The notes below the pieces were generated by a model, which was given only the letters and a program-made list of their open reading frames with translations, was not told the origin of the DNA and made no database searches. The translations under genes and the position numbers were made by a program. A DNA stretch of 64,000 bases, taken from positions 30,817,536 through 30,881,535 of the forward strand of contig NC_067198.1 of assembly GCF_000699445.3 (NCBI RefSeq). The letters are read 5' to 3'. Of the stretch, positions 49,035 to 62,715 are shown piece by piece (position 1 is the first letter of the stretch; the number at the start of each line of letters is the position of its first letter). Source of the stretch: Schistosoma haematobium. Its lineage: Eukaryota; Platyhelminthes; Trematoda; Strigeidida; Schistosomatidae.

Positions 49035-49499
49035 AGTTTGATGTAATCAAAATGATAAAATTCATTTCTTCCTGAATGGAAGATATTACTACGACTTTAA
49101 ATGTATTTAAACGTCAATTTTATTCAGGATTTACAGATCACTGATTTTTCTGTATTATAAAAGTTTAAGTCTTTAAATTTTATTATTCGTACATGTATCA
49201 TTTCAAATTCGTTTGACGTTTTCTCTCAAAGTGGTTTATTAGTTAGACTGTTAAACAACAGTCTACAATAGAGTTTCAAACTTCTGTTTATTAGCTTACT
49301 TTAAGGTTAAGCCTACGGATATAAATAGCAATGTTCCAAAATTCATACTTGATGTTTCACTACTTGTATTGCTATCATATTTGATGATAATGTCTTCTTG
49401 GTCGCCTTACACTGGAAATTTACTCATTTATTTCAATCTTCAGTTCTTCTTAATACTTATATTTTCATCTGAATTAAACTCTTAAATAAAGAAACCAAT

Positions 49500-49700
49500 C
49501 TACTACCCCTTGAATAATGATGGCAGCGAAGTTGGGTGCAATCACCACTCAATAAAGGCAATGGTGGATGTGTCGCTCAATTTCGTGGATTAGTTGAAGT
49601 TAGACAGTACCACCGTTAGATACCAGCTCAGTGGTCTTGAGGTTAGGCGTTCAAGCACGAGATCGATGATCCTAGGTTCGAATCCTTTTGGTTCGGAATC
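49500..49700 (+). mobile_element. Hammerhead repeat family H2, head fragment without ribozyme
   Basis: TTTCGTGGATTAGTTGAAG and ACCACCGTTAGATACCAGC lead into A-box GTGGTCTTGAGGTTAGG and B-box GGTTCGAATCC (about 49676-49686). Homology stops before the hammerhead. Confidence 0.65.
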
Positions 49701-52197
49701 TTTAATAAATTGTAATAATCTCACAGACTATTTTGTAAATTATTCTAGAATTTATTGTATTTGCCATTTTCATTAAATATTTATGTTAATAATTACTATG
49801 AGTAAATCAAATTGTTCTTGATTTATTTAAATGAACAAAAGATAAATATATTTCTTATAAATTTACTTTTGAATAGTGTCACTCATTTGAATTTTAACCT
49901 AATTTAACCTTAAATAGTTTTAATTGAATTTATGATTAAAATTATAAAATACTTTTAATATGCTGGTAGATAATAATCATATCAATGTAATTTAATTAAA
50001 TTATTATTTAAGATCACAACATATTACTATTAGCATTTGGTTAATAATGTAACTTTGAAAAATTAACAATCAACCATACATATTATACACTCAGCTTTTA
50101 ATCATATTTAATGCCACATCAACCTAGTCTTAATCAATAGAATGATATTCAAATATATAACTTTATATCTGAGAATCTAGTGATTGAATAATTTCTCATT
50201 AACGGGATCAGACTTTATGTTAACTATACATAAATAATAAGTTGATCTAATTCATCAATAAAGTATATGATACTTTTACAATCAAGACAATATTCACAGT
50301 ATACATATATGCCAATAAGAGATTGATCAATTGCAGTCTTAATCATCAATAGGGAAGATTCAGGTGAACAATACCAAGGGAATTCAAACGATTGAATAGT
50401 TAACTATGAAATGAACAATAATTTAATCATAGTTTACAAGAACTATTCTGAGTAATTAATTTTCACATGGATTTGGAAATAAAACCTATGAACATAGAAG
50501 AGAATCAAGCATAAAAGAAACATTTACCTTTTTTTGTTAATGAAAGTTTGAATAACTATATAAACATAAGTAAACTGGCTGAATTTTCTCATGTAAATGA
50601 GTTATTCCAGGAGTTTTCTATAATGAACGCTAAACAAGTTCATTCATTACATAAACATATGCCTAAAAACAACGTTTTTTTTTATTTTTTTACTGCAGAG
50701 ACAATTCATGAAACATTTCAAATAATTGCATCCTATTAGTCTGGTAAGGTTGATTTCTTCCCTTCCTGAAGATTGGTTTTATAATTATGCTTCACAACTT
50801 TCATTTGGTAAATAAACTTCACATTTCATAGACCCAAAAAACACTTTGTTGATTAAGTATTATATTTAAATCTTTCACCTTCCTTTCTTAAAATAAAGAT
50901 GTTTAATCCATAGACTTTTATAAAATTACTTTCTTAAATAATATTTCAAACAATCAAGTCATTGAGTTATTAGTTATAGTTGATTAGATGTTTCCTTAGA
51001 TTTCTTTTCATTACAAGAATTCTGACCTAATGAAAAATTCACAATGTTTTTGAGAAACAGTGATTATATTTCAATTCATTAAACAAATAGTTTTCTATCA
51101 GTATTATATATGATAAATTTAAATGTAAACAATTCTACATTTCGTTTAATATAGTTAAGTGCTTCAAACAGGATGTCATGAACCCTTATTTTATGCATGT
51201 CGATGGTCATCAGAAAGAAGAGTATAATGATTCATGGACAGTTAAAAAATTATCCATTGTATCTTACAGCGGAAATAAGATTGAGCTACTCTTACCTTAC
51301 TCTTACATGACTGTGATATTTATACTAAGTGGCCACTAAGTAGTAATCAACTTCACTCAATCTTTTCTTCATTAATAATATCAGTTAAGTAATGTAAAAT
51401 ATATATTTATGGCTACCATCAGATGGTTTACAACCACTCAACGTAAAAAGATAATGTAACATGATGTCGTACTACTTACAATAGTTGTCATATTATTACT
51501 TTATCAACAAATTAAGACTAGCAATTATGTAATGTTATATAAGATCACATCATTTTTATTTGCTTTTCTTTTAAATAAATAAGTTAGAAAAGTGAATGAA
51601 AATATTTTATCCAATGCAGTTGTATACGCCTTCCATTACGCTGGTTGTACGAACATTAAACAAACAAGACAGATTGTTTAGCCATGTGTACGGCTTCAGT
51701 ATACCTAATTTCAGTAGCGAAACTAGAGTCCTTCCATAGATGAGCTAGTACTTTGTCTTCACAGTAAGATATTAATAAATTCAGATACAAAATCCATGAA
51801 GTAATTAGTATTTCTAAGTTTTTTATTCACTGGAGCCGATTCTAACAATTCTATCCATGAGAAAACCAAAGGATAATAGAGAGAATTTTCATATGGCCGA
51901 TCTTTTCTAACCAGTCGATCATGGTTGCTCAGACGTATCAGAATCCATATTGCTTCGGTTTAACAGTCATAATCTCCCTGACGAAAGATTCAGATAAACT
52001 TCACTGATATAATTGTCCAATAACCCCTCGTTTTTGAACGTTATTTAATTAGTCTAAGCTCGAAATGAAAGTTATTTTTTGATCAAATAGATATCGACAA
52101 AACTACCCAACGAAACAAAGGATTAATTATTCTACTGCTCAGAAGAAAAAGACAAAAATTATTTATTTCAGTAAACAATAATAAATATCATATTTGG
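49700..52197. other. AT-rich intergenic DNA
   Basis: No supported gene or shared repeat. Short open frames lack motifs. Confidence 0.5.
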
Positions 52198-54425
52198 ATC
52201 CGCCTGGAGCCCCTCCGGGGCTACTGATTGTCCCAAGCCCGGATAAAGGAGGAGGGTTAAGCATGGGGATAGCGACCCCATCCCGTGGAAAACTAACTCG
52301 CTAGAAAAAAACGCTAACCAGAAAAAGTTATTCAAACCTTTTAAACTCTGCCCTGGGAGTCAGAAGGTTTTCATTTAGAAGAGTTATGACATCTCATGGT
52401 GAAAGTCGAGTTCCTTCGGAAGTCACGAGGCCGATGCCCCTTCTGAAAACCAGAGCAACCATTTATTTAGGTACATGGGGTGCTCGTACAATGTGGGAGA
52501 CCAGTAGAGTCTTCCAAATTGCTGCAGAAATGAGGAGATATAACCGGGAGGTGCCTGGGGTCAGTGAAACACATTGAACGCAAGTTGGACAACAACGACT
52601 AGCTTCAGGAGAGCTTCTGTTGTACTCTGGCCGCGAGAAAGGAGACGCCTCATCCAAACAAGGAGTTGCATTGATGTTGTCCAAACAAGCAAAAATGCAT
52701 ATATAAGATGGGAATCTCATGGACTAAAGATCATCAAAGCTTCCTTCAAAACAAAGAAAGAGGGCATTTCAATGAACGTCATCTAATGCTATGCGACTAC
52801 CAACGACTACAATGAAGACGCTAAAGATCAGTTCTACGATAGGCTGCAGTCAATCATTGAGAAGTGCCCATCAAAGGACCTGACCATTCTGATGGGAGAT
52901 TTAAATGCCAAGGTTGGAATGGACAACACCGGATATGAAGACATCATGGGAGGACATGGACTGGAAAAAAGGAAGGAAAATGGTGAGAGATTTGCAAACC
53001 TGTTTGCCTTCAATAAACTGGTCATAGGAGACACTATATTCTCACACAACCGCATATACAAAATAACATAGACTTCACCGGATAACACTTACTTAGTTAC
53101 CTTCGCCTGTTACTCCCAATGGAGCATAGGCCACCGACCAGCATTCTATAACCCACCTTGTCCTGGGCCTTTCTTTCTAGTTCCATCAAATTTTTTTCAT
53201 TTTTCTCATGTCGGTCTCAATTCTCGACGTAATGTGTTCTTTGTCTTCCTCTCCTCTTTTGGCCTTGAGGATTCCATATGAGGGCTTGCCTTGTGACGCA
53301 GTTAGGTGTTTTCCTCAATGTGTGTCCTATCTGATGTTGACCCACCAACAATTGAAGAGATCAGCATGGCCATCAGACAAATCAAGAATGGCAAAGCAAC
53401 AGGACCAGACAACATTCCAACAGAGGCACTGAAAGCAGATATAGCAGTAACTGCAAGAATACTCCACATTCCCTTCAATAAGATTTGGGATGAAGAACAA
53501 GTAGCAACAGACTGGAAAGAAGGACCTCGGATCAAAATACCAAAGAAAGGCGATCTCAGCAACTGTGATTACTACAGGGGCATCATTCTTCTCTCAATAC
53601 CGGAGAAAGTCTTCAACAGGGTATTGTTAAACAGAATGAAGGACTGCGTAGACGCCCAACTTCGTGACTAATAGGCAGGATTCCGTAAGGATAGATCCTG
53701 TACAAACCAAATCGCAACACTACGGATCATTGTGGGACAATCAATTGAATGGAATTCATCACTCTACATCAACTTCATTGACTACGAAAAGGCATTTGAT
53801 AATGTGGACAAAACAACACTATGTAAGCTTCTTCGAAACTACGGCGTGACTCAGAAGATAGCCAATATCATACAGAACTCATATGATGGATTACACTGCA
53901 AAATTGTGCATGGAGGACAGTTGACAAAGTCGTTCGAAGTGAAGACCGGTGTTAGGCAAGGTTGCTTACTCTCACCCTTTCACTTTCTCCTGGTGATCGA
54001 CTGGATCATGAAGACGTCAACGTCTGAAGGGAAGCGCGGGATACAATAGACATCTAAGATGCAGTTGGATGATCTAGACTTCGCAGACGATCTGGCCCTT
54101 CTATCCCAAACGCAACAACAAATGCAGGAGAAGACGAACAGTGTGGCAGCAGCCTCAGGAGCAATAGGTCTCAATGTACACAAAGGGAAAAGCAAGATTC
54201 TCCGATACAACACAGCATACACCAATCCAATCACATTTGACAGAGAAGATTTGGACAATGTAAAAACCTTTACATATCTGGGCAGCATCATTGATGTACA
54301 GGGTGGATCCGATGCAGGTGTGAAGGCGCGGATCGGTAAAGCAAGAGCAGCATATTTACAGCTGAAGAACATCTGGAACTCAAAACAACTGTCAACCAAC
54401 ATCAAGGTCAGGGGGCACTCCAAAT
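52198..54425 (+). pseudogene. LINE, family C, rearranged (5' UTR, endonuclease, inverted 3' piece, reverse transcriptase)
   Basis: It opens with a GC-rich leader (CGCCTGGAGCCCCTCCGGGG). The endonuclease begins LGTWGARTMWETSRVFQIAA at about 52468 and continues in broken frames through VSETH, GVALMLSKQAK and MGDLNAKVGMDN (about 52890). At 53086-53308 an inverted copy of the family's own 3' end interrupts it. The reverse transcriptase resumes at [20 protein letters not shown]: 53306-53671, then KAFDNVD, TGVRQGCLLSPF (53732-54049), FADDLALLS and FTYLGSIIDVQGG (54059-54436). The element stops at 54425 without its 3' end. The linker between endonuclease and RT is missing. Confidence 0.85.
53086..53308 (-). 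mobile_element. Inverted LINE-C 3' end inside the LINE-C copy
   Basis: The minus strand encodes the C-terminal [13 protein letters not shown] and a GGLCSIGSNRR end followed by a TAACTAAGTAAGTG tail, matching 43910-44150. The tail faces the endonuclease half and the inner end faces the RT half. No target-site duplication is evident at the joins. Confidence 0.85.
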
Positions 54426-54439
54426 ATACAAAGTAACCT

Positions 54440-56680
54440 TTATATCAAAAGAAAACTGTGTAGAATTTTCACATATTGAATGGGCAAATCAGAAATATCT
54501 CTTTTTAATAGTGAGTCATGATGTTCAGTTTCAACTAAAAATAACATATTGCATTCTCCTAGCTCTTCAAATTGTAGTTATTAGTAATTAAACTACCTAC
54601 AATTGACGGTATCCAAGGATTAAAATAAAGACCTGAAGTAAAAAGAAATAAATTTCAATAGTAAATCTTAGAGTTTATTACATATACTAGCCTTAAACCC
54701 AAGAGATAATCACATACGGTTAGCTGAAGTGATAGAATTATCTAAATTCATTCAGAAGTATTTTTTTTAAATTTCCACTTCTCATTATTTTGAATGTTAG
54801 GCCCATTCACTTGTTTGTTCCATATTTCCATGTTCACAAATTTAAGGAGGCTTTAGAAACACCACGCCAAACAAATTCACTTCACTTAAAGATTGCAGAA
54901 ATGCCTTATGTTCATTGCTATACCACAAACTGTATACTGTTGTGAACGTATAATGATCAGTCACAGCAATCTATTTACTAATGTTACACATACTTCCATT
55001 TGCCTTTTTACATTTAACAAAGAAAGAAAATAGATTAACGACATTGATTTCATCATTAACAAAAAGCAAGCAAGATTTATTGTTTACTCCTAATTCATCT
55101 TCTTTTTAAAAACTTATGCTCATTGACTTGAAACGAATTTTATCAAATTTTTGATATGTCACTGTTAATTTAACTTTATGTTTCCAAAGAACCAACTCAT
55201 TTTTCTGACTTTTATGAATACTAAACTGAAAATCGATAAAGAATAAAAAAATTTGTATCGTTGTACGTTATATACAAAGAAGCTATTTCTTTGATATAGA
55301 AGACACTGCATACAAACAATGGTATTGGGATGTAGTTATTAGGGACAATGTTTTATATTAATATTTTAGAAAGTGATTAGCAATTGAACTCAAGTAGCCT
55401 AATTTATCATATTTAGAACTCGTCAGATGCATATGTCTGAATCTTACAAGTATTGATATTTACAGAAAGATTCAAACCTTAGATTCACTAGCAAAAATGC
55501 CAGAGCACTAGTTACGAGGTGACTGAGTCGTGATAATCACTATTATTCAAAATTTAATCAATTTACAACTACAAATAATGATCCTTTACACTGACAGAAG
55601 CAAATCAAGATGAGACCTAGATTGTCAATAACATGAAAATTAAATAAACTCTTGAAACGACTAAGAATTGTTAAAAGCTATCCAGCAACTCATTATTTTT
55701 GGGTGAAAACCTACCAATGAAATACACGCTTGTAACTAGGTATGATAGTAAACCAAATGCTTGAAGCTACAGCAATTAAAATTGAACATGGAAATAACTC
55801 TAAGGTCATCTTTAAAATCTTCCTAATACAGACCTATAGAGAGTGAAAGATTATTCATAAGCGTAATTTCACAAGAATTAAATAGTATCAACAAAAATAT
55901 GAACAACATATCAAGTAATCAACTATTTTGCCATGTTTATCTTAACAGTCTATCTAAATAATAAAGATAATACAATGCGTTTTATTCCAATCAATTAACT
56001 AGTAACGAAATGTATTGTTTACTCTCTTTTGGATATGATATCTGCTTTTAGGAAATATATTGTAACCAGATTCCAGGTGGTTGGGATATAAATTTTCCTA
56101 TCTTTACTCAAAATTAAGTGTTATGTATTAAGATAAGTAAATAATTACGTCGGCAGACTAATCATTGAACCATAATAATTGATTGCAAAGTATAATTTAT
56201 GATATGTTAAATATACCTAGAGAAGACTAGAACGAAAATGATAGCATTCATTTGTTGATCATTTTGACGAGATCAACTTACGAATATGCCTAATGAAAGA
56301 TCATTTATTTACCTGTCAAACTTACAATATAGGAATACGACACTGGAGAATTTTAATTTCAAAATTCATACTTATTAACTCAATAAATGGGGATTTCATT
56401 TCATTAAAAACTCATCAATGTATGGATGTAGTGGCAAATAATTTAATCAAGAGTAGTCCTTTTTCTTGGCTGAATATCGTCGACTACGTTGTGAACTGAC
56501 CACCAGTCTAATTGATTCAACATTGTAATCCATTTTGTTTCTTGTTAACTGGTTGAAAACTATAGTCGGAAAACTATAAAATAAGATCTCATGCTAATCG
56601 GTATTCGTCGACAAAGAGCGTTAACAATCTAGCAGATAAATGATATTTAAGTAACAGATTTTAATTGCTAATACTCTTGT
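54440..56680. other. AT-rich intergenic DNA
   Basis: No supported gene, RNA or repeat found. Confidence 0.5.
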
Positions 56681-56682
56681 GC

Positions 56683-56945
56683 ATGCTACTTATGTCTGCC
56701 GACATAAGTAGTATGTAAATCAATTGGAAGTGGGAAACCTGGTAGCAGAATGCTATGAAGATCGAGTTGAAGAGAATGGAAGGGAAAATAGAAAGGAATT
56801 GTGAACTGGAAAAATCATGCAGAATGAGAGAGAGGAATGATGGAAATTCGCAAACGAAGTATTCAGTGTATGATTCTCAAACACTGTAATTTTATACTTA
56901 AGATACATTAGTTGTCTTCACCTGTGTTCTACCCAATTCAACATT
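56683..56945 (+). repeat. R270 dispersed repeat, copy 3
   Basis: Best-preserved copy. Near its left end CTACTTATGTC (56686-56696) and GACATAAGTAG (56701-56711) form an 11-bp perfect hairpin with a 4-base loop. Confidence 0.65.
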
Positions 56946-57665
56946 AGTTTAAATCATCTGATTTCCATAACTATTAAGTGTTTATATAATTAATTAATAT
57001 TTTGATTATATAATGATATGATAATGACCAAATATAGAACAATATATTGTACGAAATATATAATATTGAACGAAGTCTATATAAGTATGCTGTTAAACTA
57101 AACATTTTTCTCAATCTTTTTTATTTACATGATTATTCATACTAATGTATACCAATAGTTAATATTGGTGATAGTCTGACCGTTTGTCCAACTGATGCTC
57201 AAGTTTTCATAAGTAGCCTACGTATATCTAAAAGCTGGTAATTCCCATGTGAAACAAAGTGGATTAGTGTTAGACAATTTGTATATCCCATAGAAAGTGA
57301 AATACTCGTGGAGTTAACAGTAATAAACAATTTAGAATCTGATAACAAAGCCTTTAGGTCTAAACTGCCATATATAATTTAAACATGATGAGAAAGAAAA
57401 TTTGGAGGGTGCAAAACGGTGTGTATTGAAGGATTTCGAACTTTTATATGAAGTGAAACATGAAAAAGTAACTCAAAAGCAGCAAAAGAAATGGAAGAAT
57501 GAATAGGACAGAGTGAAACCGAACTCACGATTTAGAAGAATGTAGTTTTAGCTGACTTGATACTATGTCACAAATGACTTTTCTTCGAGAATTAGATAGG
57601 GACTTGTATTTACCAATATTGACCAATACAACCTTCAGTGAATATTTTAAGAAGGTATTTTCGGT

Positions 57666-58012
57666 TGTAGCGTGGAGTCGAGTCACAATCGACTATGAAC
57701 ACCACTACAAGAAAGCGCGTACCAAAGAAACCAGAAGGCGAAGATGAAGCGTAACCAAATTTATTTCGTTGGCGATGTCGTGGTATCGAATGAATACCGA
57801 GATCGTAGCAAAAGAAATACAACCGGAATTAGTGGGAGAGAGTACAAGCGTATAATGTCACAGTCCACAGGAAAGTATGGAGAGTGATGGAGTAGTAATA
57901 TGGCACAGTTAAACAAACAAGCACAGTAAAACAATCACCGGTACAATTAGTTATGATAATGATTGTTTTCATTAAACCTATCGCATTCTCTTGATAAAAG
58001 TAGGTCACTACA
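57666..58012 (-). repeat. Solo LTR of the CsRn1/Boudicca-like family
   Basis: A 347-bp diverged relative of the 407-bp array LTR with the same ends (TGTAGTGACCT...GCTACA on the minus strand). It is flanked by the 4-bp duplication CGGT at 57662-57665 and 58013-58016. No internal region remains, as after LTR-LTR recombination. Confidence 0.85.
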
Positions 58013-58775
58013 CGGTCTATATCTTCTACTCTCAAAATCCACTTTTTGTCGCTATTAGAAAAATGATTAACTTCTGATGATTTCTCATAACTGAATATAC
58101 CCAAGTAAGTAAATTTATATTGACAGAAACTTAACTCATTTTTAATTTGGTCACTTAAAATTATGTATTAACTGTTCAATTACTTATTTCTGTCTGATTT
58201 TCCACTTATATGTTTATATACAAATATTGGTTTTATTCCAAATGCTTTGCATCTATTAAATTATCTTTATCAAATGAAAGGCACACTATATATTAATATA
58301 CTTTTACATATTGAAGAATCTTTCGAATGAAACACTTTAGCATACTAAATGTTATTTAGCATTTTGTTTGTTTGTTTCAAGGTTAAATTAATTTCAAGAA
58401 AACAAAATCGACAATCATTTAATTGTGTTTCCAACGTGATCTTATGATCTAACTTCTATAAATATATTCAAATAAAATGCGTTACGTAATAAGTAAATGT
58501 AATTTTTGACTTGATTAATAGATTAAATTTAGATAAATTGATGAATATCACTCATTATAAACATAGAAATTATTGATTAACAATTATTGTTAAGAGATTA
58601 TTTTCGAAATGATCGTATTGGTGAGAAATGTGTTTGCTATAAATTAACATATAGAATTCATAATTCGGTCATTTGTTTTTTTTCTTATCGTAGTAGTCTA
58701 TACCTTTTCAAAGAAAAAGAAACAGAAATTCAGACTATTATATAACGTAATATATTAGTTGGTAGATAATCATTT

Positions 58776-59200
58776 CACTGGTTGAAATCATGAGTCAATT
58801 GAAGCTAGACCGCTGTGGAAAACCTAGAAGCACTGGAAGGCCGTTTCGTACCAGTGTGGGACTCCTCAGCAGTGCGCATCCACGATCACGCTCCTCGCGA
58901 GGTTCAAACCCAGGACCTATCAGTTTCGCGCTCGAGCGCTTACCCATTAGACCACTGAGTTGGCATCTAACGGTGGTAATGTTTAACTTCAACCAATCCA
59001 CGAAGTTGCGCCACCGTACACCATTGTCTTCAGTGAGTTCCTATCTCACAACAGACCCGGCTGAAATCCACTGGTAACGACTTCTCACTAAAACTCCAGG
59101 AGTGTCCCCTGAAGTCAGTCACTAGTGAGCAGGTGATTATTATTATCAGAATGGGTTTTGTGGAGATTTTTTTACAAATTTCACTGGTTGAAATCATGAG
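58776..59200 (-). mobile_element. Hammerhead repeat family H2: complete unit with terminal redundancy
   Basis: The 10-bp duplication ATAATCATTT lies at 58766-58775 and 59201-59210. On the minus strand the insertion both begins and ends with CTCATGATTTCAACCAGTG, at a period of 406 bp, so it is one unit plus 19 bp of its own start. Inside are the tRNA-like head (A-box GTGGTCTAATGGGTAAG, about 58940-58956, and B-box GGTTTGAACCT) and the hammerhead. Confidence 0.88.
58830..58875 (-). ncRNA. Type I hammerhead ribozyme, H2 unit (core intact)
   Basis: The minus strand shows stem I GCACTG/CAGTGC perfect, core CTGAGGA intact, stem II GTCCC/GGTAC with one internal mismatch, and GAAA. Stem III is ACGGCCTT, where relatives have ACGGCCGT, so the cleavage triplet is TTC rather than GTC and stem III is one pair weaker. 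Activity is uncertain. Confidence 0.78.
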
Positions 59201-59210
59201 ATAATCATTT

Positions 59211-60518
59211 ATTAGTTGAATTTTTCATAATTTCTAATCGTCGTTTGCAATAAATCCCTAAACACAGGGATACGGTAGCCTTCTGAAATGCTTAGGCTAT
59301 TTATTTTCTAAACGTGTAAATATTAGAATTAACCTGGATATTTTAGGATTCTTTGAAATGATTAATTATAAATGTTGATTATAAGTACTCGCGAGCTATT
59401 ACAAAAGAGTTATAAATTTCTTCGATTTAAAATACTAAAAACACAAACACTAACTCTGTAGTTCTTGGCATATTTTCCACGCTAACTATAATATGAAGAA
59501 AGGATAAATGAATATACTGAAAATTAAACATCTTATATAAGATAGATGGAAAGGTGGTTGCAACATTTCAACTAGTGGAAAACTTTGCTGATTTAAGACT
59601 GCTAGCAGACACTGACTGTTAATAACCTTTTTTGAAATATGTTTTCAATAATTACAATTCGAGTTCATATCAAAGAGATATTTGTTGTAGTATTGCACAA
59701 CTAGTAATCAAAATTCTGAACTGTAACAAACGTTATAGTATCGAATAGAGCTATTATTAGTATTAGTATCAAGATATCTCGAATAGATTGCAATGAAAAG
59801 CTAATCAACCTTGTGTCATCTCCTACGCTATATATTAGAAGAAATAGCTCCAACTGCAATCAGTTATATTGGTATGACCATTATGTGTAACTTGATAGGG
59901 AAGAGTGTAGTAACAGAGATATGTTGTTGGAATATTTAAAAAAGAATGACAATTCACAAAGAATATCAGGAAATTTTACGTGAGCAGTGAAAAGTAATCA
60001 TACACTTATCGTTAACGTTTAAGTAAGTTAAATCATTATTCCATACTATGATCAGCGATTTGACTACATACGTTCAACAAAGCAAAAAAAATTAGCAGAG
60101 AAATTTTAAAAAATCATTATTAATAAACATATATATGCCTCACAATTTTTCGTAGTTTTTTGCACGGATTGTTTTCCATATCGATAACAAATAAACATTA
60201 TATTGATTAACTGATTATATTTTACTCTGGAATGTATAAATAATTTCAACACCTAAAACTGAACCGTTATTCGATATTAGGACAGCACAGATTGAACTTT
60301 TTGCAATGTATGTGAATTCATAATAACTGGTTGTACATTACAGTTAATATTATGGGGGTTACCCATTACACATCAGAAAATCAAACTTTATTACATTTCT
60401 TTAATTAGCTTTGTAAATGCGTTTCAGTTAGAAAAAAAGACAATTAGCACATTTGAAATATTATGAATATTCAATTTCACTATCTGTTATATCTTGTGGA
60501 TTTGTGTGCCCTGTTTAT
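59211..60518. other. AT-rich intergenic DNA
   Basis: No gene or repeat supported. Confidence 0.5.
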
Positions 60519-60998
60519 TGTATAACGCAACGATACCGCCTATTAGAGAACAGTGAATTATCGATCGAATCAGTGATGCATAAAACACGTGCGAGCAACC
60601 TAGAGTCCTGATTGGCCCTGTTTTCCGCCTAGCCCAGTCAGTTGAGTCCAAAACACCAATCTCAGCCTCTGCAATATGAATCATTTATTTCAAACATACT
60701 CGGTTTATACACCAATCAAACCGACCACAACGTACTATAAAATAGGAAATAACATTTGTACAATATTTGGCCAGAAGTGGCTGTGAATGAGGGAGATAGT
60801 AATTAATAGACAGGCCATAACTCAAGAGTAGTAAATTGTATAATAATAGTTCATAGGTCAAAATAAAGCTTATAATAAGAGGGAAATGAATATGAACAGT
60901 TTAGTTACATAACAATTGTATGACAAAATATACTCATAGTATTGGTCCATAAATGGATCCCAAAAGTTACCATTCATTATTCTTATCGGGATATAACA
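60519..60998 (-). repeat. Solo-LTR-like repeat, family L2, copy 3 (480 bp)
   Basis: Best-preserved L2 copy. The minus strand starts TGTTATATCCCG and ends GCGTTATACA and contains GAAATAAATGATTC as a possible poly(A) signal. Flanking duplications are not visible. Confidence 0.55.
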
Positions 60999-61259
60999 CT
61001 ATCCTAATTTGATTTATATTGGTTTTCTTATTATTATTTATTTCTAATCAAGAACGAACATGTATGACTATAATTACTTAGTTTCTAATAAGAAGAAAGA
61101 TTATAATTCTCTAATTCAATACACAATAATATAAATAATAAATGTATCGTTAATTTAGCAGTGGTCAAGTGCAATACAGTAGTGAAATAGTAACACAATT
61201 ATATATTTCCAAGTGAAAAATACTTAAACAGGAAAAGAGTTTTAAACTATACAATATTC

Positions 61260-61490
61260 ATTAATATGGTTGTGGATAGACATCTAAAGTCATGCAAACT
61301 CCTGGCAGGTGTTATTTTATCCGATACTATCCATCCCCTTCACTCTTATCTTTCTCCTTGTATATCTTCTGGTAGAACGAGACGTATTTACATTAAAATC
61401 CATGTACTCAAGCAAAAGTATAAAAGTTCTATAATACCTTACCTAGAAAATAGACTCTGTGACGAACAGGTTGTTAGTCAACCTAGTCAA
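61260..61490 (+). pseudogene. Possible LINE C-terminal remnant
   Basis: A 75-codon frame contains HPLHSYLSPCISSGRTRR and KYKSSIIPYLENRLCDEQ. The HPL...RTRR...KY-SSIIPYL arrangement resembles the C-terminus of fluke LINE polyproteins of the CR1/jockey type. Recognition is from memory only and no RT motif adjoins. A pyrimidine-rich AT stretch with an (ATA)n run at 61617 follows. Confidence 0.35.
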
Positions 61491-62715
61491 TAACCTGCAT
61501 TCTTAACATGTCTCTAATTTGAAAAGCTGGACAGTTTTTTTTTGCGTAAGTAACTTGTTGAAATACCTTGTGCTGAGAATTCTATATTGTACCAAAATAT
61601 AATATTCAATAAAGCCACTAATAATAATAATAATAATAATAATTTCTCCATATGGTTCCATTTCTTTGATCCATTACCGAATTCTTATTTTATGTACATT
61701 TTAGTCACCCCTTTATTTATACATTTCCACTTACTCAGTTCTCTTAAATTATGTAAACTCTTCAATTCTTGTTCAATTATTACGTAACCCACCTTGCCAG
61801 TCTTTTTAATTCCATGAATCTTATGTAAACCCTTCATCACATCTGAACTTCATTTACTTATTACACCACCCATTTCTAATGTTTTCTTGATTCTAACACC
61901 AAATAACCTCTGACCTTACACATATACATATTTAGTTATTACTGATAACATTTGTCATTCTCATTCTTTTCATTCCACACTATATCTTACCTCAATGTAA
62001 AATTTTATTACATATTTGGTTGCAAACAGCTGTTAAGAAACCACGATATACAAAGGAAATATTCAACAGCTTTTTAGTGAATTATTCAATGTTGGTATTA
62101 GATTGATTCGAAAATAATGAATCTTTCCTAAATTGATCATTAAATAATTAACAGATGTCTAACCTGTTCTTTTCCGATTTGGCTATTTTTTTTTGTAAAT
62201 GAAGTATAAATTACATATATAAACATAACTAAAACTGCCGATGTCATAATTCCATTTAGTTCCATAAATAAAAATTGACGTCGTTATTCAGAGATTAGAA
62301 TTTGATGTTTCTGATGTTGTATGTTAAAATGTATTTTTATTACAAAATTATGTAATAATCTATAAAACCATTGGTTTAACCAATATGATGATAAACGGAA
62401 ATAGTTAAACAATATTAGAAGTTATGAATTTGGAAATTTGAATATTTACGTCGTTTGTAATCATAGGGACTTTGAATTTTACAGAAGAAATAGAAAGTGA
62501 AAAAGGAAGCTATATGAAAGAAATGTAATAATACTGTCATTTAAAATAACAACCATGTATGTGATTTCCTCTGATTGATATTTAAAAGTATCATTTTAGC
62601 AAGCAACAAATCGGTTTACCATTTAAATAAGAAAAGTATTTCAGAATTACATTTAAGCAATCGGGATATTTCAGAATAATTAGTACCTAAATAAAGATAC
62701 AGTCAAATGATTTTA

